Below, piece by piece: positions 23,335-32,603 of a stretch of DNA of 49,179 bases. The position numbers and the translations under genes are program-made. Below the pieces are notes generated by a model that saw only the letters and a list, made by a program, of their open reading frames with translations, was not told the DNA's origin and did no database searches. The first letter of the stretch is position 1; every line of letters begins with the position of its first letter. Origin of the DNA: an uncultured Spirochaetales bacterium (GTDB lineage Bacteria; Spirochaetota; Spirochaetia; Sphaerochaetales; Sphaerochaetaceae); the NCBI GenBank assembly GCA_944388965.1, contig CALXKL010000011.1:1-49179 (forward strand), read 5' to 3'.

Positions 23335-25580
23335 CACTTCCTCCTTCTGGAATCCTGCCTCTTCTGGCGCTCCTGGCTCTGGCGGAGGAAGTCGGCGAAC
23401 GTCCCTCCGGTCATGTCGTCGTCCCTTCCGTGCCACTGCGAAGGTCTGGCGCTCTCCTTGAAACGACGCTCATCCCTGTCGCGCCGGTATGCGAGCTTGC
23501 TCGGCCTGACGACCTCGACGCTGGTCTCGTAGACCGCCTTGGGCATCTTCACGGCACCTTTCCTCACGACTATGCGTATCTTTCCGTCCGCACCGGTGAC
23601 GGGCTTCGTCCTGGCGGTGGTGGCAGGCGAATCGACGCGTCTTCTCACCTCCTTCTCCTCATACGAGCAGCTCAGGCGCTGGCAGATGTAGTGGACGCAT
23701 CCGCCGCCGTCGACGACCTTCATCATCTCGCCATGGCAGTATGGGCACTCCTTGGCGTCCTTGAACTTCGGCTCGTATGAGAGCGACGAAGCGCGGATCT
23801 CGTCTACAAGCTGCGAAGCCATCCTCTTTATGTCCCTCATGAAGTCTTCGCTCTTCTCGAGCCCCTTGCCTATCCTCTCGAGTCTGCCCTCCCATACGCC
23901 GGTCAACTGAGGAGAGGAGAGCACCTCGGGTGCAAGACGCACGACCTCCCGCCCCCTGGCCGTCGGCACGAGATGGCGTCCGTCACGCTCGACGTAGTTG
24001 TTCTGGATGAGCTTCTCTATTATGTCGGCGCGGGTTGCGGGGGTTCCCAGCCCATTGGTCAGGTTCCCCTTGATCGTACGGTCCTCGACGAAGCGGCCGG
24101 CATGCTCCATCGCGGAAAGGAGCGTGGCTTCGGTGTAGCGCTCGGGAGGAGTCGTGTTCGACTGCCGTACCCTGACCTTCTCCACCTTCACCTTCTCTCC
24201 CTCCTGCATCCTCAGCAGGGCGAACGCGTTCTCGCCCTCGTCCACGGCGGGAGAGGCCGAACGCGTGTCCAGCGCTATTGATACACTGCGGTAGCCCTGC
24301 ACCAGCGGCATCGACACCCGGGTCCTGAACAGCCTTCCGTCCACATCGATGACGGCGCTGGTGGTCCTGTATCTGTAAGCGGGGGACAGGACCTCGAGGA
24401 AGCGCATCGCGATAAGGGAGAACAGCTTCGACTCGTCCGATGAGAGCGCATCCATGCGGACCTTCTGCTCCGTGGGGATGATGGCATGATGGTCGCTCAC
24501 CATCGAATCGTCCACGAAGCGGTCCGCCTCGTAGTCCATGCCGTTTGCAAGATACTCGTCGGCGACGATCGAGAACGGGGTGTCATGCAACGCCCTGAGC
24601 CTGTCGGGGATTGTGGGCACGATGTCAGAAGGGATGTACCTGGAGTCGGTACGCGGGTATGTGACGATCTTGTGCACCTCGTAAAGCCGCTGGAGCGTGT
24701 CCAGCGTCTCCTTCGCCGAAAAGCCCAGCATCACGTTGGCGTCCCTCTGGAGCTCCGTCAGGTCGTAGGCCATCGGGGCCTTCTCCTCCTTCTCCTCGGC
24801 CGAAATGGACACGATTGTGCCCTCCCTTCCGGCGAACGAGTTCTCGAATTCCTCCTTGAGCGCCTCGTCCGTGAACCTTATGCTGTTCTCCTCGGGATAG
24901 TAGCTTGCGCTGAAGAGGCCGAAATCGGCGCGCGCCGTGTAGTAGCAGCTTCCGAGGAAGGCGTCTATCTCGTCCTCCCGCTTCGTCATCAGGGCGAGCG
25001 TCGGAGTCTGCACACGTCCGGCGGAAAGCTTCGCATCGTAATGGCACGTCAGGGCGCGGGTGACGTTCATGCCGACGTACCAGTCGGCGGCCGAACGGCA
25101 TTCGGCGGCGTGGTACAGGTCGTCGTACTCCTGTGCCGGACGCAGGTTGGCAAACCCGTCCCGGATGGCCTTCTCCGTCTGGCTGCTGATCCACAGCCTC
25201 TCGGCCGGTCCTTCGTAGCCTGCCAGCTTGAGGATCCAGCGGGCAACCAGCTCGCCCTCCCTGCCGGCATCGGTCGCGATGACCACCGACGAGACGTCGG
25301 ACCTGGAAAGCAGCGAAGCTATTATGTCGAACTGCGCTCTGGTGTCGTCTATGACATGCTCCTCAAGCGTCTCTGGAATCATCGGCAGGTCCTTCATCGA
25401 CCAGCGTCTGTACCTCTCGCTGTAGTGTGCCGGTTCGCACAGCTCGACGAGATGGCCCAGGGCCCATGTGACGACGTATTCGTCGCCCTCGATATATCCC
25501 TCGTGGCGCATCGATGCGCCCAATGTCCTTGCAAGCTCTCTTCCGACAGAGGGCTTTTCGGCTATGACTAGTCTCTTCAT
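23334..25580 (-). CDS. topB: DNA topoisomerase III
   Basis: A 748-residue type IA topoisomerase. The Toprim domain opens KRLVIAEKPSVGRELA and has DAGREGE (104-110); the active-site tyrosine is Y308 in VTYPRTDSRY; later blocks GLGTPATRADIIEKLI and YVERDGRHLVPT are typical. A C-terminal zinc ribbon follows (CPYCHGEM ... CQRLSC), then a basic tail of about 110 residues that may bind DNA. The ATG at 25580 is chosen because family members start MKRLVIAEKPS. It lacks a Shine-Dalgarno; instead TATCAT with an upstream TGC (extended -10) ends 8 nt before the ATG, suggesting a leaderless mRNA. Confidence 0.95.
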   Translation of the reverse strand: MKRLVIAEKPSVGRELARTLGASMRHEGYIEGDEYVVTWALGHLVELCEPAHYSERYRRWSMKDLPMIPETLEEHVIDDTRAQFDIIASLLSRSDVSSVVIATDAGREGELVARWILKLAGYEGPAERLWISSQTEKAIRDGFANLRPAQEYDDLYHAAECRSAADWYVGMNVTRALTCHYDAKLSAGRVQTPTLALMTKREDEIDAFLGSCYYTARADFGLFSASYYPEENSIRFTDEALKEEFENSFAGREGTIVSISAEEKEEKAPMAYDLTELQRDANVMLGFSAKETLDTLQRLYEVHKIVTYPRTDSRYIPSDIVPTIPDRLRALHDTPFSIVADEYLANGMDYEADRFVDDSMVSDHHAIIPTEQKVRMDALSSDESKLFSLIAMRFLEVLSPAYRYRTTSAVIDVDGRLFRTRVSMPLVQGYRSVSIALDTRSASPAVDEGENAFALLRMQEGEKVKVEKVRVRQSNTTPPERYTEATLLSAMEHAGRFVEDRTIKGNLTNGLGTPATRADIIEKLIQNNYVERDGRHLVPTARGREVVRLAPEVLSSPQLTGVWEGRLERIGKGLEKSEDFMRDIKRMASQLVDEIRASSLSYEPKFKDAKECPYCHGEMMKVVDGGGCVHYICQRLSCSYEEKEVRRRVDSPATTARTKPVTGADGKIRIVVRKGAVKMPKAVYETSVEVVRPSKLAYRRDRDERRFKESARPSQWHGRDDDMTGGTFADFLRQSQERQKRQDSRRRK

Positions 25581-25588
25581 GGGTGTCG

Positions 25589-25597
25589 ATGATAGCA
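25589..25597 (-). promoter_or_regulatory. Extended -10 of topB, next to the start codon
   Basis: Minus strand TGC-TATCAT (TATCAT at 25589-25594), 8 nt before the topB ATG. The -35 (TTTATC region) is weak. Confidence 0.5.
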
Positions 25598-25691
25598 GAA
25601 AGACGGCACAGGATAAAGAAATCGCGCACAAGTTAGCACCAAACAACATATTCCGGGCTTCATTTTTGTCACTTTCGAGTCCTTTCTTCCC

Positions 25692-25721
25692 TTGACCCTT
25701 TGAAATGGCTGGTCGTATACT
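25692..25721 (+). promoter_or_regulatory. Ferredoxin promoter
   Basis: TTGACC (25692-25697), 18-bp spacer, TATACT (25716-25721): five of six matches in each hexamer. The start point near 25728 leaves a 25-nt leader with the Shine-Dalgarno. Confidence 0.75.
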
Positions 25722-25753
25722 TCAGGCATCTTAGAAATAGAAGGAGCAGGACT

Positions 25754-25921
25754 ATGGCTTATAGAATCACAGACACATGCGTCGCTTGCGGAACATGCGC
25801 TGGAGAGTGCCCGGTCGGAGCCATCTCCGAGGGCGACATCTACTCCATCGACGCCGACAAGTGCATCGATTGCGGAACTTGCGCAAGCGTCTGTCCTACA
25901 GGCGCCATCGAGGAAGCCTGA
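25754..25921 (+). CDS. 2[4Fe-4S] ferredoxin
   Basis: A 55-residue clostridial-type ferredoxin with two CxxCxxCxxxCP motifs: CVACGTCAGECP and CIDCGTCASVCP, each binding one 4Fe-4S cluster in the usual crossed arrangement. It is a low-potential electron carrier, fitting a fermentative anaerobe that also needs reductant for NrdG. The ATG has an AGAAGGAG Shine-Dalgarno. It has its own promoter and a UUCG-loop terminator, so it is a highly expressed single-gene unit. Confidence 0.97.
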   Translation: MAYRITDTCVACGTCAGECPVGAISEGDIYSIDADKCIDCGTCASVCPTGAIEEA

Positions 25922-25939
25922 ACGTTTCCACAATGACGG

Positions 25940-25964
25940 GCTGTCCTTCGGGACAGCTTTTTTT
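25940..25964 (+). terminator. Ferredoxin terminator
   Basis: GCTGTCC-TTCG-GGACAGC stem with a stable UUCG tetraloop, then seven T residues. Confidence 0.95.
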
Positions 25965-25972
25965 GTGCCCTG

Positions 25973-26458
25973 ATGCTGTCCTTCACACTTGCATGTCTGC
26001 CGCTGCTGTTCCTGGTCTTCTGCTCCAGGACGATGGGCAGGGCATCGACCTTCGCCCTGGCCTATCTCGACCTGGCAGTCCTGCTCGAGGCCGCCGGGCT
26101 GGCGACGACGACCTCTCTTGTCATCTCTCTTGCCGTTCTCCTGCCGGCCTTCTCCAAGGGCGTGAGAAGCCGATGCCGAATGCTGCTCGTGCCGCTTCTG
26201 GTCCTGCTGCCTGCCCTGTCAGCCTGGAGGTATGGCGCATTCTGCCTCCTGCTGTCGGCAGCCGTTCTTCCCTCCTTCTTCATTCCTGCATGGCGTAGGG
26301 TCTGCCTGCTCGCCATCCCATCTCTCCTTATGGCCCTCCTCTTCAAGTGGATGTACCATCTTCCTGCGACCGTGACGCTGGTCATGGCACTGGTCTTCAT
26401 GGCGATGGGACATCTGCTGCAGCCGATAAGGCTGTCAAAGGACGCCGGAAAGGAATAG
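25973..26458 (+). CDS. Small polytopic membrane protein, function unknown
   Basis: A 161-residue very hydrophobic protein with five or six predicted helices (for example residues 2-18, 27-60, 71-88, 90-104, 110-145) separated by short Arg-rich loops (KGVRSRCR, AWRRVC). No family motif is recognised. It starts only 9 nt after the ferredoxin T tract, with no Shine-Dalgarno visible, so the start and even its expression are uncertain. xseA begins 13 bp after it, so the two may be co-transcribed. Confidence 0.6.
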   Translation: MLSFTLACLPLLFLVFCSRTMGRASTFALAYLDLAVLLEAAGLATTTSLVISLAVLLPAFSKGVRSRCRMLLVPLLVLLPALSAWRYGAFCLLLSAAVLPSFFIPAWRRVCLLAIPSLLMALLFKWMYHLPATVTLVMALVFMAMGHLLQPIRLSKDAGKE

Positions 26459-26471
26459 GATATGTCTTGGT

Positions 26472-28004
26472 ATGGACGAAAGGACTCTGCTTGACAGACC
26501 GCTTGCGGTAAGCCAGATAAACGCAATGCTCAGAAGCCTCGTGAAGGAGAGCTTCTACAATCTGTGCATCGAGGGCGAGGTGTCGACGTTCAGGCCGTCG
26601 GCAAACGGCCACTGGTACTTCAGGCTCAAGGACGAACGCAGCCAGATCGATGCGGTGATGTTCCGCTCGGCCAACGCCATTGCATCATTCATCCCCAGGG
26701 ACGGGGACCTCGTGCTCGTGAAGGGCAGCATAGATGTCTACGAGGCGCGCGGTACATACCAGGTCATAGTCCAGAGCATTGAGCACGCCGGACTGGGCGC
26801 ACTCCTTGTGCAGCTGGAGAAGCGCAGGCAGTACTACCAGAGCCTGGGATGGTTCGACGACGCCTCCAAGCCTCCCCTTCCCCGCTTCCCGCGCAACATC
26901 GGCGTCGTCACCGCGACCACCGGTGCCGCGATAAGGGACATCCTGGACACGACAGGACGACGTGCACCTTCTGTCGACATCACCATCTACCCGGCCCTGG
27001 TGCAGGGGGATCAGGCCGCGCATTCCATCGCCTCGGCGATAAGACAGGCGGACGAGCTGGGCCTGTCCGACGTGCTGATCGTCGGACGCGGAGGTGGCAG
27101 CGTCGAGGACCTGCTCCCGTTCAGCGACGACGAGGTGGTCAAGGCCATACACGAGTGCTCCATCCCCGTCATAAGCGCGGTTGGACACGAGATCGACACC
27201 TCGATTGCGGACCTTGTGGCCACGCGCCGTGCGATCACGCCCACGGACGGGGCGGCCATCGCGACCGAGGGATACTACGAGCTGAGGACATCGCTTGGCC
27301 CCATCATGAGACAGCTGACACAGCTGATGAGTCACAAGCTGGTCCTGGCCTCCTCCTCGGTGCCTTCGATGGAATATCTTGGCAGCATCATGGAAAGGAA
27401 GGTCGGATCGATGGAGCCGGAGAGCCTGGAGGGCATCCGCACGATCGTCAGCCAGAAGACGGATGCACTCACCCTCAGGCTCTCCTACGCCTTCGACGCA
27501 GCCGTGCTGGCGATTCACTCCAGAACCTCCGGATACGGCGACAGGCTTTCCCGTCTCGCCGACGAATGCGGCACTTGCGCCGCATTGCTCACCTCACGTG
27601 TCTCACAGAGGATGGCGGGATGCATGCTCGAGGCCTCTTCGGCACTCGAGCGCAGGATGATGGATGCACAAAGGTCGCTGGATCCGCTTTCCGCTTCGTC
27701 GCTGGAGACCGTCATTGGAAGACGCGTACAGGATGCGGCTATGGAGCTGGAGAGGGAATGGGAACGCGCCACGATGGCGATGGCGAGGAGATTCGAGGCC
27801 GCTTCATCCGATCTTTCGAGGATCTGGAGTGCATGCGAGGCCCTCGACCCCGCCGGCGTGCTGGCAAGGGGCTATGCGATCGTACGTGATGCCGATGGCA
27901 GGATCGTCCATGAGACGGGACAGGTCCATCCAGGGCAGACGATAGAGATAAGACTAACCGACGGCAGCATCGCCGCCAGAGTCGAGGACGGAGGAGTAGG
28001 ATGA
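26472..28004 (+). CDS. xseA: Exodeoxyribonuclease VII large subunit
   Basis: A 510-residue large subunit of exonuclease VII, which cuts single-stranded DNA into acid-soluble oligonucleotides in repair. The N-terminal OB fold (about 10-105) has FYNLCIEGEVSTF and GHWYFRLKDERSQIDAVMF; the catalytic domain has PRNIGVVTATTGAAIRDI (140-157) and GRGGGSVEDL (205-214), then SAVGHEID; a long coiled-coil stretch (about 270-460) carries the XseB-binding region; the C-terminus is LARGYAIVRDADG. Length is slightly long for the family. The stop overlaps xseB by 4 bp (ATGA). Confidence 0.96.
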   Translation: MDERTLLDRPLAVSQINAMLRSLVKESFYNLCIEGEVSTFRPSANGHWYFRLKDERSQIDAVMFRSANAIASFIPRDGDLVLVKGSIDVYEARGTYQVIVQSIEHAGLGALLVQLEKRRQYYQSLGWFDDASKPPLPRFPRNIGVVTATTGAAIRDILDTTGRRAPSVDITIYPALVQGDQAAHSIASAIRQADELGLSDVLIVGRGGGSVEDLLPFSDDEVVKAIHECSIPVISAVGHEIDTSIADLVATRRAITPTDGAAIATEGYYELRTSLGPIMRQLTQLMSHKLVLASSSVPSMEYLGSIMERKVGSMEPESLEGIRTIVSQKTDALTLRLSYAFDAAVLAIHSRTSGYGDRLSRLADECGTCAALLTSRVSQRMAGCMLEASSALERRMMDAQRSLDPLSASSLETVIGRRVQDAAMELEREWERATMAMARRFEAASSDLSRIWSACEALDPAGVLARGYAIVRDADGRIVHETGQVHPGQTIEIRLTDGSIAARVEDGGVG

Positions 28005-28204
28005 GTTTCGAGACTGACCTCAGGAGACTTGAGGAGATCACGGCAAAGCTCAGAAGCGACGAGACGGGGCTCGAGGAGAGCCTGAAGCTGTATGAAGAGG
28101 CAGGAGCGCTGAACAGGAAGCTCACCAGGACGCTGGAGGATATGAAGAGACGCATCGAGCAGGTGAGCGCAAACGGGGATGTCGAGGAGATCGACGAGGC
28201 CTAG
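28001..28204 (+). CDS. xseB: Exodeoxyribonuclease VII small subunit
   Basis: A 67-residue helical hairpin protein: FETDLRRLEEITAKLRSDETGLEESLKLYEEAGAL is the XseB pattern. Several copies coat the coiled coil of XseA. Translation is coupled to xseA by an ATGA overlap, and the stop overlaps that of the convergent pseudouridine synthase gene by 4 bp, leaving no room for a separate terminator. Confidence 0.95.
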   Translation: MSFETDLRRLEEITAKLRSDETGLEESLKLYEEAGALNRKLTRTLEDMKRRIEQVSANGDVEEIDEA

Positions 28205-28896
28205 ACCGTTATCGTCAGATGCGCACCGTCGCGGGGGTTGGTGAAGCTCAGCGCCACGGCCCTCAGGCCGAACGTATCGCTCTCGACTCCGCCATAGCGC
28301 ACATCACCCACCAGGGGATAGCCGGCCCATGCCATATGGGCCCTGATCTGATGACGGAAGCCTCGGGTTATGGTGCATATCACGTCATGGCCGCCTTCCA
28401 CATCCATCTGGGTGGTGTACAGGACCCCGCTGCAGCGCTTGGCGCACCTGTCCATTGTCGGCCTCACGGATGCGCCACGCTCGCCATAGGAGCGGAAATA
28501 GGAAGAGACGATTCCGCATGAGGTCGCCACGTCATGGTATGGGTATTCGGGAAAGCCCTCCGGCCGCACAGGCGTGTACTCGCCCCAGGTCGCCCTGTAC
28601 TGCTTGATGATACGGTCCTGTCTCTGCTGCCGGACCAGGTCGTCGTACGTCTCCTGGTCCAGAGCGAACAGTACCAGCCCGCTTGTCGCCGTATCGAGAC
28701 GGTGTATGAGTCCCCCTTCCCTGACAAGCCTTCCGCAGGGGACCATGATGCGCGGCTCGAATCTCCTGACCAGGTTCACCAGACAGCATTCATCCCCGTC
28801 GTCCGCAAGAGGGGCCGTGGGGATGAAGGCGGGCTTGTCGACAATCAGGATGTCGTCGTTCGAGTAGACGACCTCAATCCCTGTCGGCTGCTGCAT
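28201..28896 (-). CDS. RluA-family pseudouridine synthase
   Basis: A 231-residue RNA pseudouridine synthase catalytic domain without an S4 domain. The active-site motif HRLDTATSG places the catalytic aspartate at D68; ILIVDKP (16-22) and GFRHQIRAHMAWAGYPLVGDVRYGG near 180-203 are the other family landmarks. It modifies rRNA or tRNA, but the target base cannot be told from sequence. Its start lies within the end of the upstream BI-1 gene (23-bp overlap), so the two form one transcript. Confidence 0.92.
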   Translation of the reverse strand: MQQPTGIEVVYSNDDILIVDKPAFIPTAPLADDGDECCLVNLVRRFEPRIMVPCGRLVREGGLIHRLDTATSGLVLFALDQETYDDLVRQQRQDRIIKQYRATWGEYTPVRPEGFPEYPYHDVATSCGIVSSYFRSYGERGASVRPTMDRCAKRCSGVLYTTQMDVEGGHDVICTITRGFRHQIRAHMAWAGYPLVGDVRYGGVESDTFGLRAVALSFTNPRDGAHLTITV

Positions 28897-29584
28897 AGAG
28901 TCTGAGTACGTACAGGAAGATGTTCAGGAAGTCGAGATAGAGGTTCAGAGCCCCGATGATGCCGAGCTTCGTATGTTCACCCGCCGTCATCTCCGACCCG
29001 TATTCCCTGTTCATCTCGACGACCCTGCGGGTGTCCCAGATCGCAAGCCCCGTGAAGAGCACTATGCCTACAAGGCTGATGACCATGTCGAGCATTGTCG
29101 AGCCCAGGAGCATGTTGACCAGGGAGGCTATTATCAGGCCCCACAGGCCCATGACCAGATAGTTCGCCCACCCGGCGACGTTCCGCTTCGTCAGCGTGGC
29201 GTATACGGTCATTCCGGCGAACATCAGCGCCGTCGTCAGGAACGCCTTCCAGATCGTGATCTGGGCATAGGCGATGAAAATGGCGGACAGGCTGATTCCG
29301 GTGAGTGCGGAGTATGCGAAGAAGCATATCGTGGCCGTTCCCGTCCCCATATGCTCTATCCTGGACGACAGGTAGAAGACCAGCGCAAGCTGTGCGACCA
29401 TCAGCACGATGGAGCCCACGGGATTGAGAAGGAAGAACCTTATGACCGTCTCGCTGTGCGCGGCGAACCATGCCACGGCCGCAGTGAGCACCAGGCCAAG
29501 GGTCATGAATCCATAGACGTTGCGTATCAGCGTGTTCTCACGCTGTCTGGTATTCGCATATACAGTAAGTTTCGTATCGCTCAT
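28874..29584 (-). CDS. Bax inhibitor-1/YccA family membrane protein
   Basis: A 236-residue inner-membrane protein with seven predicted helices. Family signs are the N-terminal RNVYGFMTLGLVLTA, central ALTGISLSAIFIAY, and C-terminal LGIIGALNLYLDFLNIFLYVLRL with conserved acidic residues of the BI-1 pore. Bacterial members (YccA, YetJ) regulate proteases or leak calcium; which applies here is unknown. The ATG lacks a Shine-Dalgarno and sits 7 nt after a -10, opposite the divergent lipoprotein promoter. Confidence 0.93.
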   Translation of the reverse strand: MSDTKLTVYANTRQRENTLIRNVYGFMTLGLVLTAAVAWFAAHSETVIRFFLLNPVGSIVLMVAQLALVFYLSSRIEHMGTGTATICFFAYSALTGISLSAIFIAYAQITIWKAFLTTALMFAGMTVYATLTKRNVAGWANYLVMGLWGLIIASLVNMLLGSTMLDMVISLVGIVLFTGLAIWDTRRVVEMNREYGSEMTAGEHTKLGIIGALNLYLDFLNIFLYVLRLYAAADRD

Positions 29585-29591
29585 ACCGCTA

Positions 29592-29619
29592 AATTTAGCA
29601 AATGTCCGCCAGCTGTCAA
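29592..29619 (-). promoter_or_regulatory. Promoter of the BI-1/rluA-type operon
   Basis: Minus strand: perfect TTGACA (29614-29619), 16-bp spacer, TAAATT (29592-29597) with upstream TGC; 7 nt then ATG, implying a leaderless transcript. Confidence 0.65.
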
Positions 29620-29627
29620 GTGTCTTG

Positions 29628-29657
29628 TGGACAACAGGTGCTCAAGACAACTATTAT
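29628..29657 (+). promoter_or_regulatory. Promoter of the lipoprotein-rarA operon
   Basis: TGGACA (29628-29633), 18-bp spacer, TATTAT (29652-29657), then 7 nt to ATG. It is back to back with the BI-1 promoter; the two -35 elements are 8 bp apart. Confidence 0.65.
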
Positions 29658-29664
29658 TCAATGT

Positions 29665-30342
29665 ATGCGTATTCGTGCACTGCCGATCCTGATCGCGTCC
29701 ATCCTCCTGCTTGCATCATGCAGCAGCACACAGGAGGCGGACTTCTCGTCGCTTGACGAAAGCCAGGCCCAGCTCATACTCATACGCAGCGAGCAGAGCG
29801 CGCTGATGACGACGGAGAACGAGACGTTCCTGGACCTGGAGGGTCTTCCGCTGCCCTCCTCCTACTCCGCCTACATCTCGGAGCTGGCACAGTTCAACAG
29901 TGCGCTCGAAGACTACCTCGCCTCTGTCAAAGAGGCTCTCAGAAGCTCCCTTGCCGACATCACCGACCTGCTGCTTGCACGCCTGGAGGCCAAGGACCTG
30001 GCAAGCGACGTGTACGGCTACTTCACACGGGGCTACTCCAGCCTCAGCGACGAGCTCAGACTGGAGAACGAAGCGGACGTGCTGGCAATCGTGTCGTCCC
30101 ATCTGGCATCGCATGCCGCTCAGCTGGACAGACAGTACGCACTCATGGACAGGGAGGCACGCATCTGGAGGGAGAACCAGGCGAATCTGTCGCTGGTCGG
30201 ACAGGGACGCACACTCGCATCCATCGCCCCGCTCGACATGGACGGACTGGCCCGCTGGGCCGTTGAGACATACTTCGACACGCTCTCCAGAAACGAGGTC
30301 GTGCAGCGGAGCCGGATGGTGGTCGAGGGGGCCGTCGAATGA
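29665..30342 (+). CDS. Lipoprotein, function unknown
   Basis: A 225-residue lipoprotein. The signal peptide ends in a lipobox LLLASC with the acylated cysteine at C19. The mature part is helical, rich in Ser/Ala/Glu, with no recognised domain. The chosen ATG gives a standard lipoprotein signal; there is no Shine-Dalgarno and the -10 element is 7 nt upstream. The stop overlaps the rarA start by 4 bp (ATGA), so an envelope protein is made from the same message as a DNA-repair ATPase. Confidence 0.8.
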   Translation: MRIRALPILIASILLLASCSSTQEADFSSLDESQAQLILIRSEQSALMTTENETFLDLEGLPLPSSYSAYISELAQFNSALEDYLASVKEALRSSLADITDLLLARLEAKDLASDVYGYFTRGYSSLSDELRLENEADVLAIVSSHLASHAAQLDRQYALMDREARIWRENQANLSLVGQGRTLASIAPLDMDGLARWAVETYFDTLSRNEVVQRSRMVVEGAVE

Positions 30343-32603
30343 GAGGCGAATCACAGGACCTGTTCTCCGCATCCCTGGACAAGGCCTCGGTCGAACCGCT
30401 GGCCGCCAGGATGAGACCGAGGACGATAGACGAATACATAGGACAGGAGCACATAATCGGCAAGGGACGCCTGCTCAGGCGCGCCATACAGGCCGACCTG
30501 CTGACCAGCGTGATCTTCTACGGGCCTCCGGGAACCGGCAAGACCACCCTCGCCCGTGTGATAGCCAACACCACCAGAAGCCACTTCAGCACGCTCAACG
30601 CCGTGCTGTCTGGAGTCAAGGAGCTGCGTTTCGAGATCGACAACGCCCGCGACAGGCTGAAGATGTACGGTCAGAAGACCATACTCTTCGTGGACGAGGT
30701 GCATCGCTGGAACAAAAGCCAGCAGGACGCCCTCCTTCCATGGGTGGAGAACGGGACAATCATACTGATCGGAGCCACCACGGAGAACCCCTACTTCGAG
30801 GTCAACGCGGCGCTGGTGTCGCGTTCCAGGATCTTCCAGCTGACACGACTGAGCGACGAGGAGATGATGAAGGTCGCCATACAGGCCCTGCGGGACAAGG
30901 AGCGCGGCTATGGACGCTACGACGTCGAGTTCGCCCCGGGCGCCCTCGAGCATCTCGTGTCCGTCGCATCCGGCGATGCCAGGAGTCTGCTCAATGCCCT
31001 GCAGCTGGCCGTCGAGACCACCCCGGACACCTTTCCTCCGCCCGACGGCGAGAGGATCGAGATCACGATGACCGTCGCCGAGGAGTCCATCCAGAGGAAG
31101 GCGGTGCTCTACGACAAGGAGGGCGACTACCACTTCGACGTGATCAGCGCGTTCATCAAGTCGCTGAGGGGAAGCGATCCGGACGCCGCGCTGTACTGGC
31201 TGGCCCGCATGGTCGCGGCCGGAGAGGATCCGCGCTTCATCTTCAGGCGGATGCTGATCCTTGCCTGCGAGGACGTCGGCATGGCCGATCCCCGTGCGAT
31301 AACCGTCGTGGAGTCATGCGCCAGGGCCTTCGACCGCATAGGGCTTCCGGAGGGACGCTTCCTGCTCACCCAGTCGGCGCTGTATCTGTCGACATGTCCC
31401 AAGAGCAACTCGTCGCTGGGCTTCTTCGACGCCCTCAGCGATGTCGAGAAGCAGCAGAACGAAGAGGTTCCCAACCATCTCAAGGACCCATCGAGAGACG
31501 GTGCCGACCTGGGCCATGGCAAGGGCTATCTCTATCCCCATTCCTACAGGGAGCACTTCGTGGCGCAGCAGTACCTTCCAGACGGCCTGCAGGGCAAGAT
31601 GTACTACCACCCATCCGACCAGGGCTACGAGGACTCGATACGCGAGGAGGTGGAGAGGAAGCGGGAGGCCCAGCTTGAGAACATATCCTCTAGTCCGTTC
31701 ATCGAAAACCTCACCTTCTCTCCTCTCGACAGGAAGGACGAGAAGTGGCTTCGCAGGGCCAGTTCGAACGGCTCACAGCTGCTGCTGAAGATCAGGGACC
31801 GCCTCTTCGAAGGCCTCGTCATACGCCGCAGCGACAACATACTGGTGCTCAACGCGTCGCATGGTCTGCTGCTGTGGCAGGCCATGAAGCACAACCCGGA
31901 GGGGCTGTGCGTGGCGCAGGTGAGAAGCCGGGAGGACAAGCTGTACATAGACCACTACAAGTCGTCCCTGGATATCCTCAGACAGCCGGAGGTGCACTGC
32001 GGCGACGCGCTGGACGTGATCAGGGGGCTCGACGAGGACCTGAAGTTCGAATGGGTCTTCGCGCGCAACGTCTTCACCCGCCTGCTCGAGGAGGAGACGC
32101 TGCTGACGGTCATATCGCGGGCGATGACCCTGGACGGTACGCTCAGGCTGTGCGAATCGGTCCCGTCCCTTGGCTCGACGCTCAGCGAGTTCGTCTCGGA
32201 TGCCTCGACCAGGCATCTGCTGCAGGTGGCCGAGGAGACGCTCTACCACAGCAGATCCAACGCCATGACCAACTGGGGTGTGGACGAAGCAAGGGAGTTC
32301 TTCTCCAGACGCTTCAGAAACGTGGAGGTCGAGACCATGGAGAGCCGTGAGGAGCGGGTGCTGGACCGCAACACGCTGACGATGTGGATCACGAAGAGCT
32401 ACATGGGCGTTCTGGACAGGATGGACAAGCACAGCGACACGCTCCTGGACAAGGTTCTCCACGAGCTTGAGGGACGCAAGGTGCCCTGGAGGCACTCTCT
32501 GGTCTTCATAAGCGCGACGAACTCGGAGGCCTCCGCTATAAGGCAGGACAACGGTGGAGACGGCGGGTGGAACGCCGTCCTGGACAAGACGAGGAGCAGA
32601 TGA
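30339..32603 (+). CDS. rarA: RarA/MgsA AAA+ ATPase fused to a degenerate Rossmann (methyltransferase-like) domain
   Basis: A 754-residue fusion. Residues about 1-430 are a complete RarA (MgsA) replication-restart/recombination ATPase: [18 protein letters not shown], Walker A GPPGTGKT (62-69), Walker [10 protein letters not shown] (115-123), sensor GATTEN (145-150), and a C-terminal RarA tetramerisation region with [14 protein letters not shown]-like and [17 protein letters not shown]. Residues about 440-754 form an additional domain: [16 protein letters not shown] looks like a worn-down SAM-methyltransferase motif I. RarA fused to an extra domain is known in other lineages (for example cyanobacteria). 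The next gene is a true methyltransferase. The start overlaps the lipoprotein gene by 4 bp. Confidence 0.93.
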   Translation: MRGESQDLFSASLDKASVEPLAARMRPRTIDEYIGQEHIIGKGRLLRRAIQADLLTSVIFYGPPGTGKTTLARVIANTTRSHFSTLNAVLSGVKELRFEIDNARDRLKMYGQKTILFVDEVHRWNKSQQDALLPWVENGTIILIGATTENPYFEVNAALVSRSRIFQLTRLSDEEMMKVAIQALRDKERGYGRYDVEFAPGALEHLVSVASGDARSLLNALQLAVETTPDTFPPPDGERIEITMTVAEESIQRKAVLYDKEGDYHFDVISAFIKSLRGSDPDAALYWLARMVAAGEDPRFIFRRMLILACEDVGMADPRAITVVESCARAFDRIGLPEGRFLLTQSALYLSTCPKSNSSLGFFDALSDVEKQQNEEVPNHLKDPSRDGADLGHGKGYLYPHSYREHFVAQQYLPDGLQGKMYYHPSDQGYEDSIREEVERKREAQLENISSSPFIENLTFSPLDRKDEKWLRRASSNGSQLLLKIRDRLFEGLVIRRSDNILVLNASHGLLLWQAMKHNPEGLCVAQVRSREDKLYIDHYKSSLDILRQPEVHCGDALDVIRGLDEDLKFEWVFARNVFTRLLEEETLLTVISRAMTLDGTLRLCESVPSLGSTLSEFVSDASTRHLLQVAEETLYHSRSNAMTNWGVDEAREFFSRRFRNVEVETMESREERVLDRNTLTMWITKSYMGVLDRMDKHSDTLLDKVLHELEGRKVPWRHSLVFISATNSEASAIRQDNGGDGGWNAVLDKTRSR

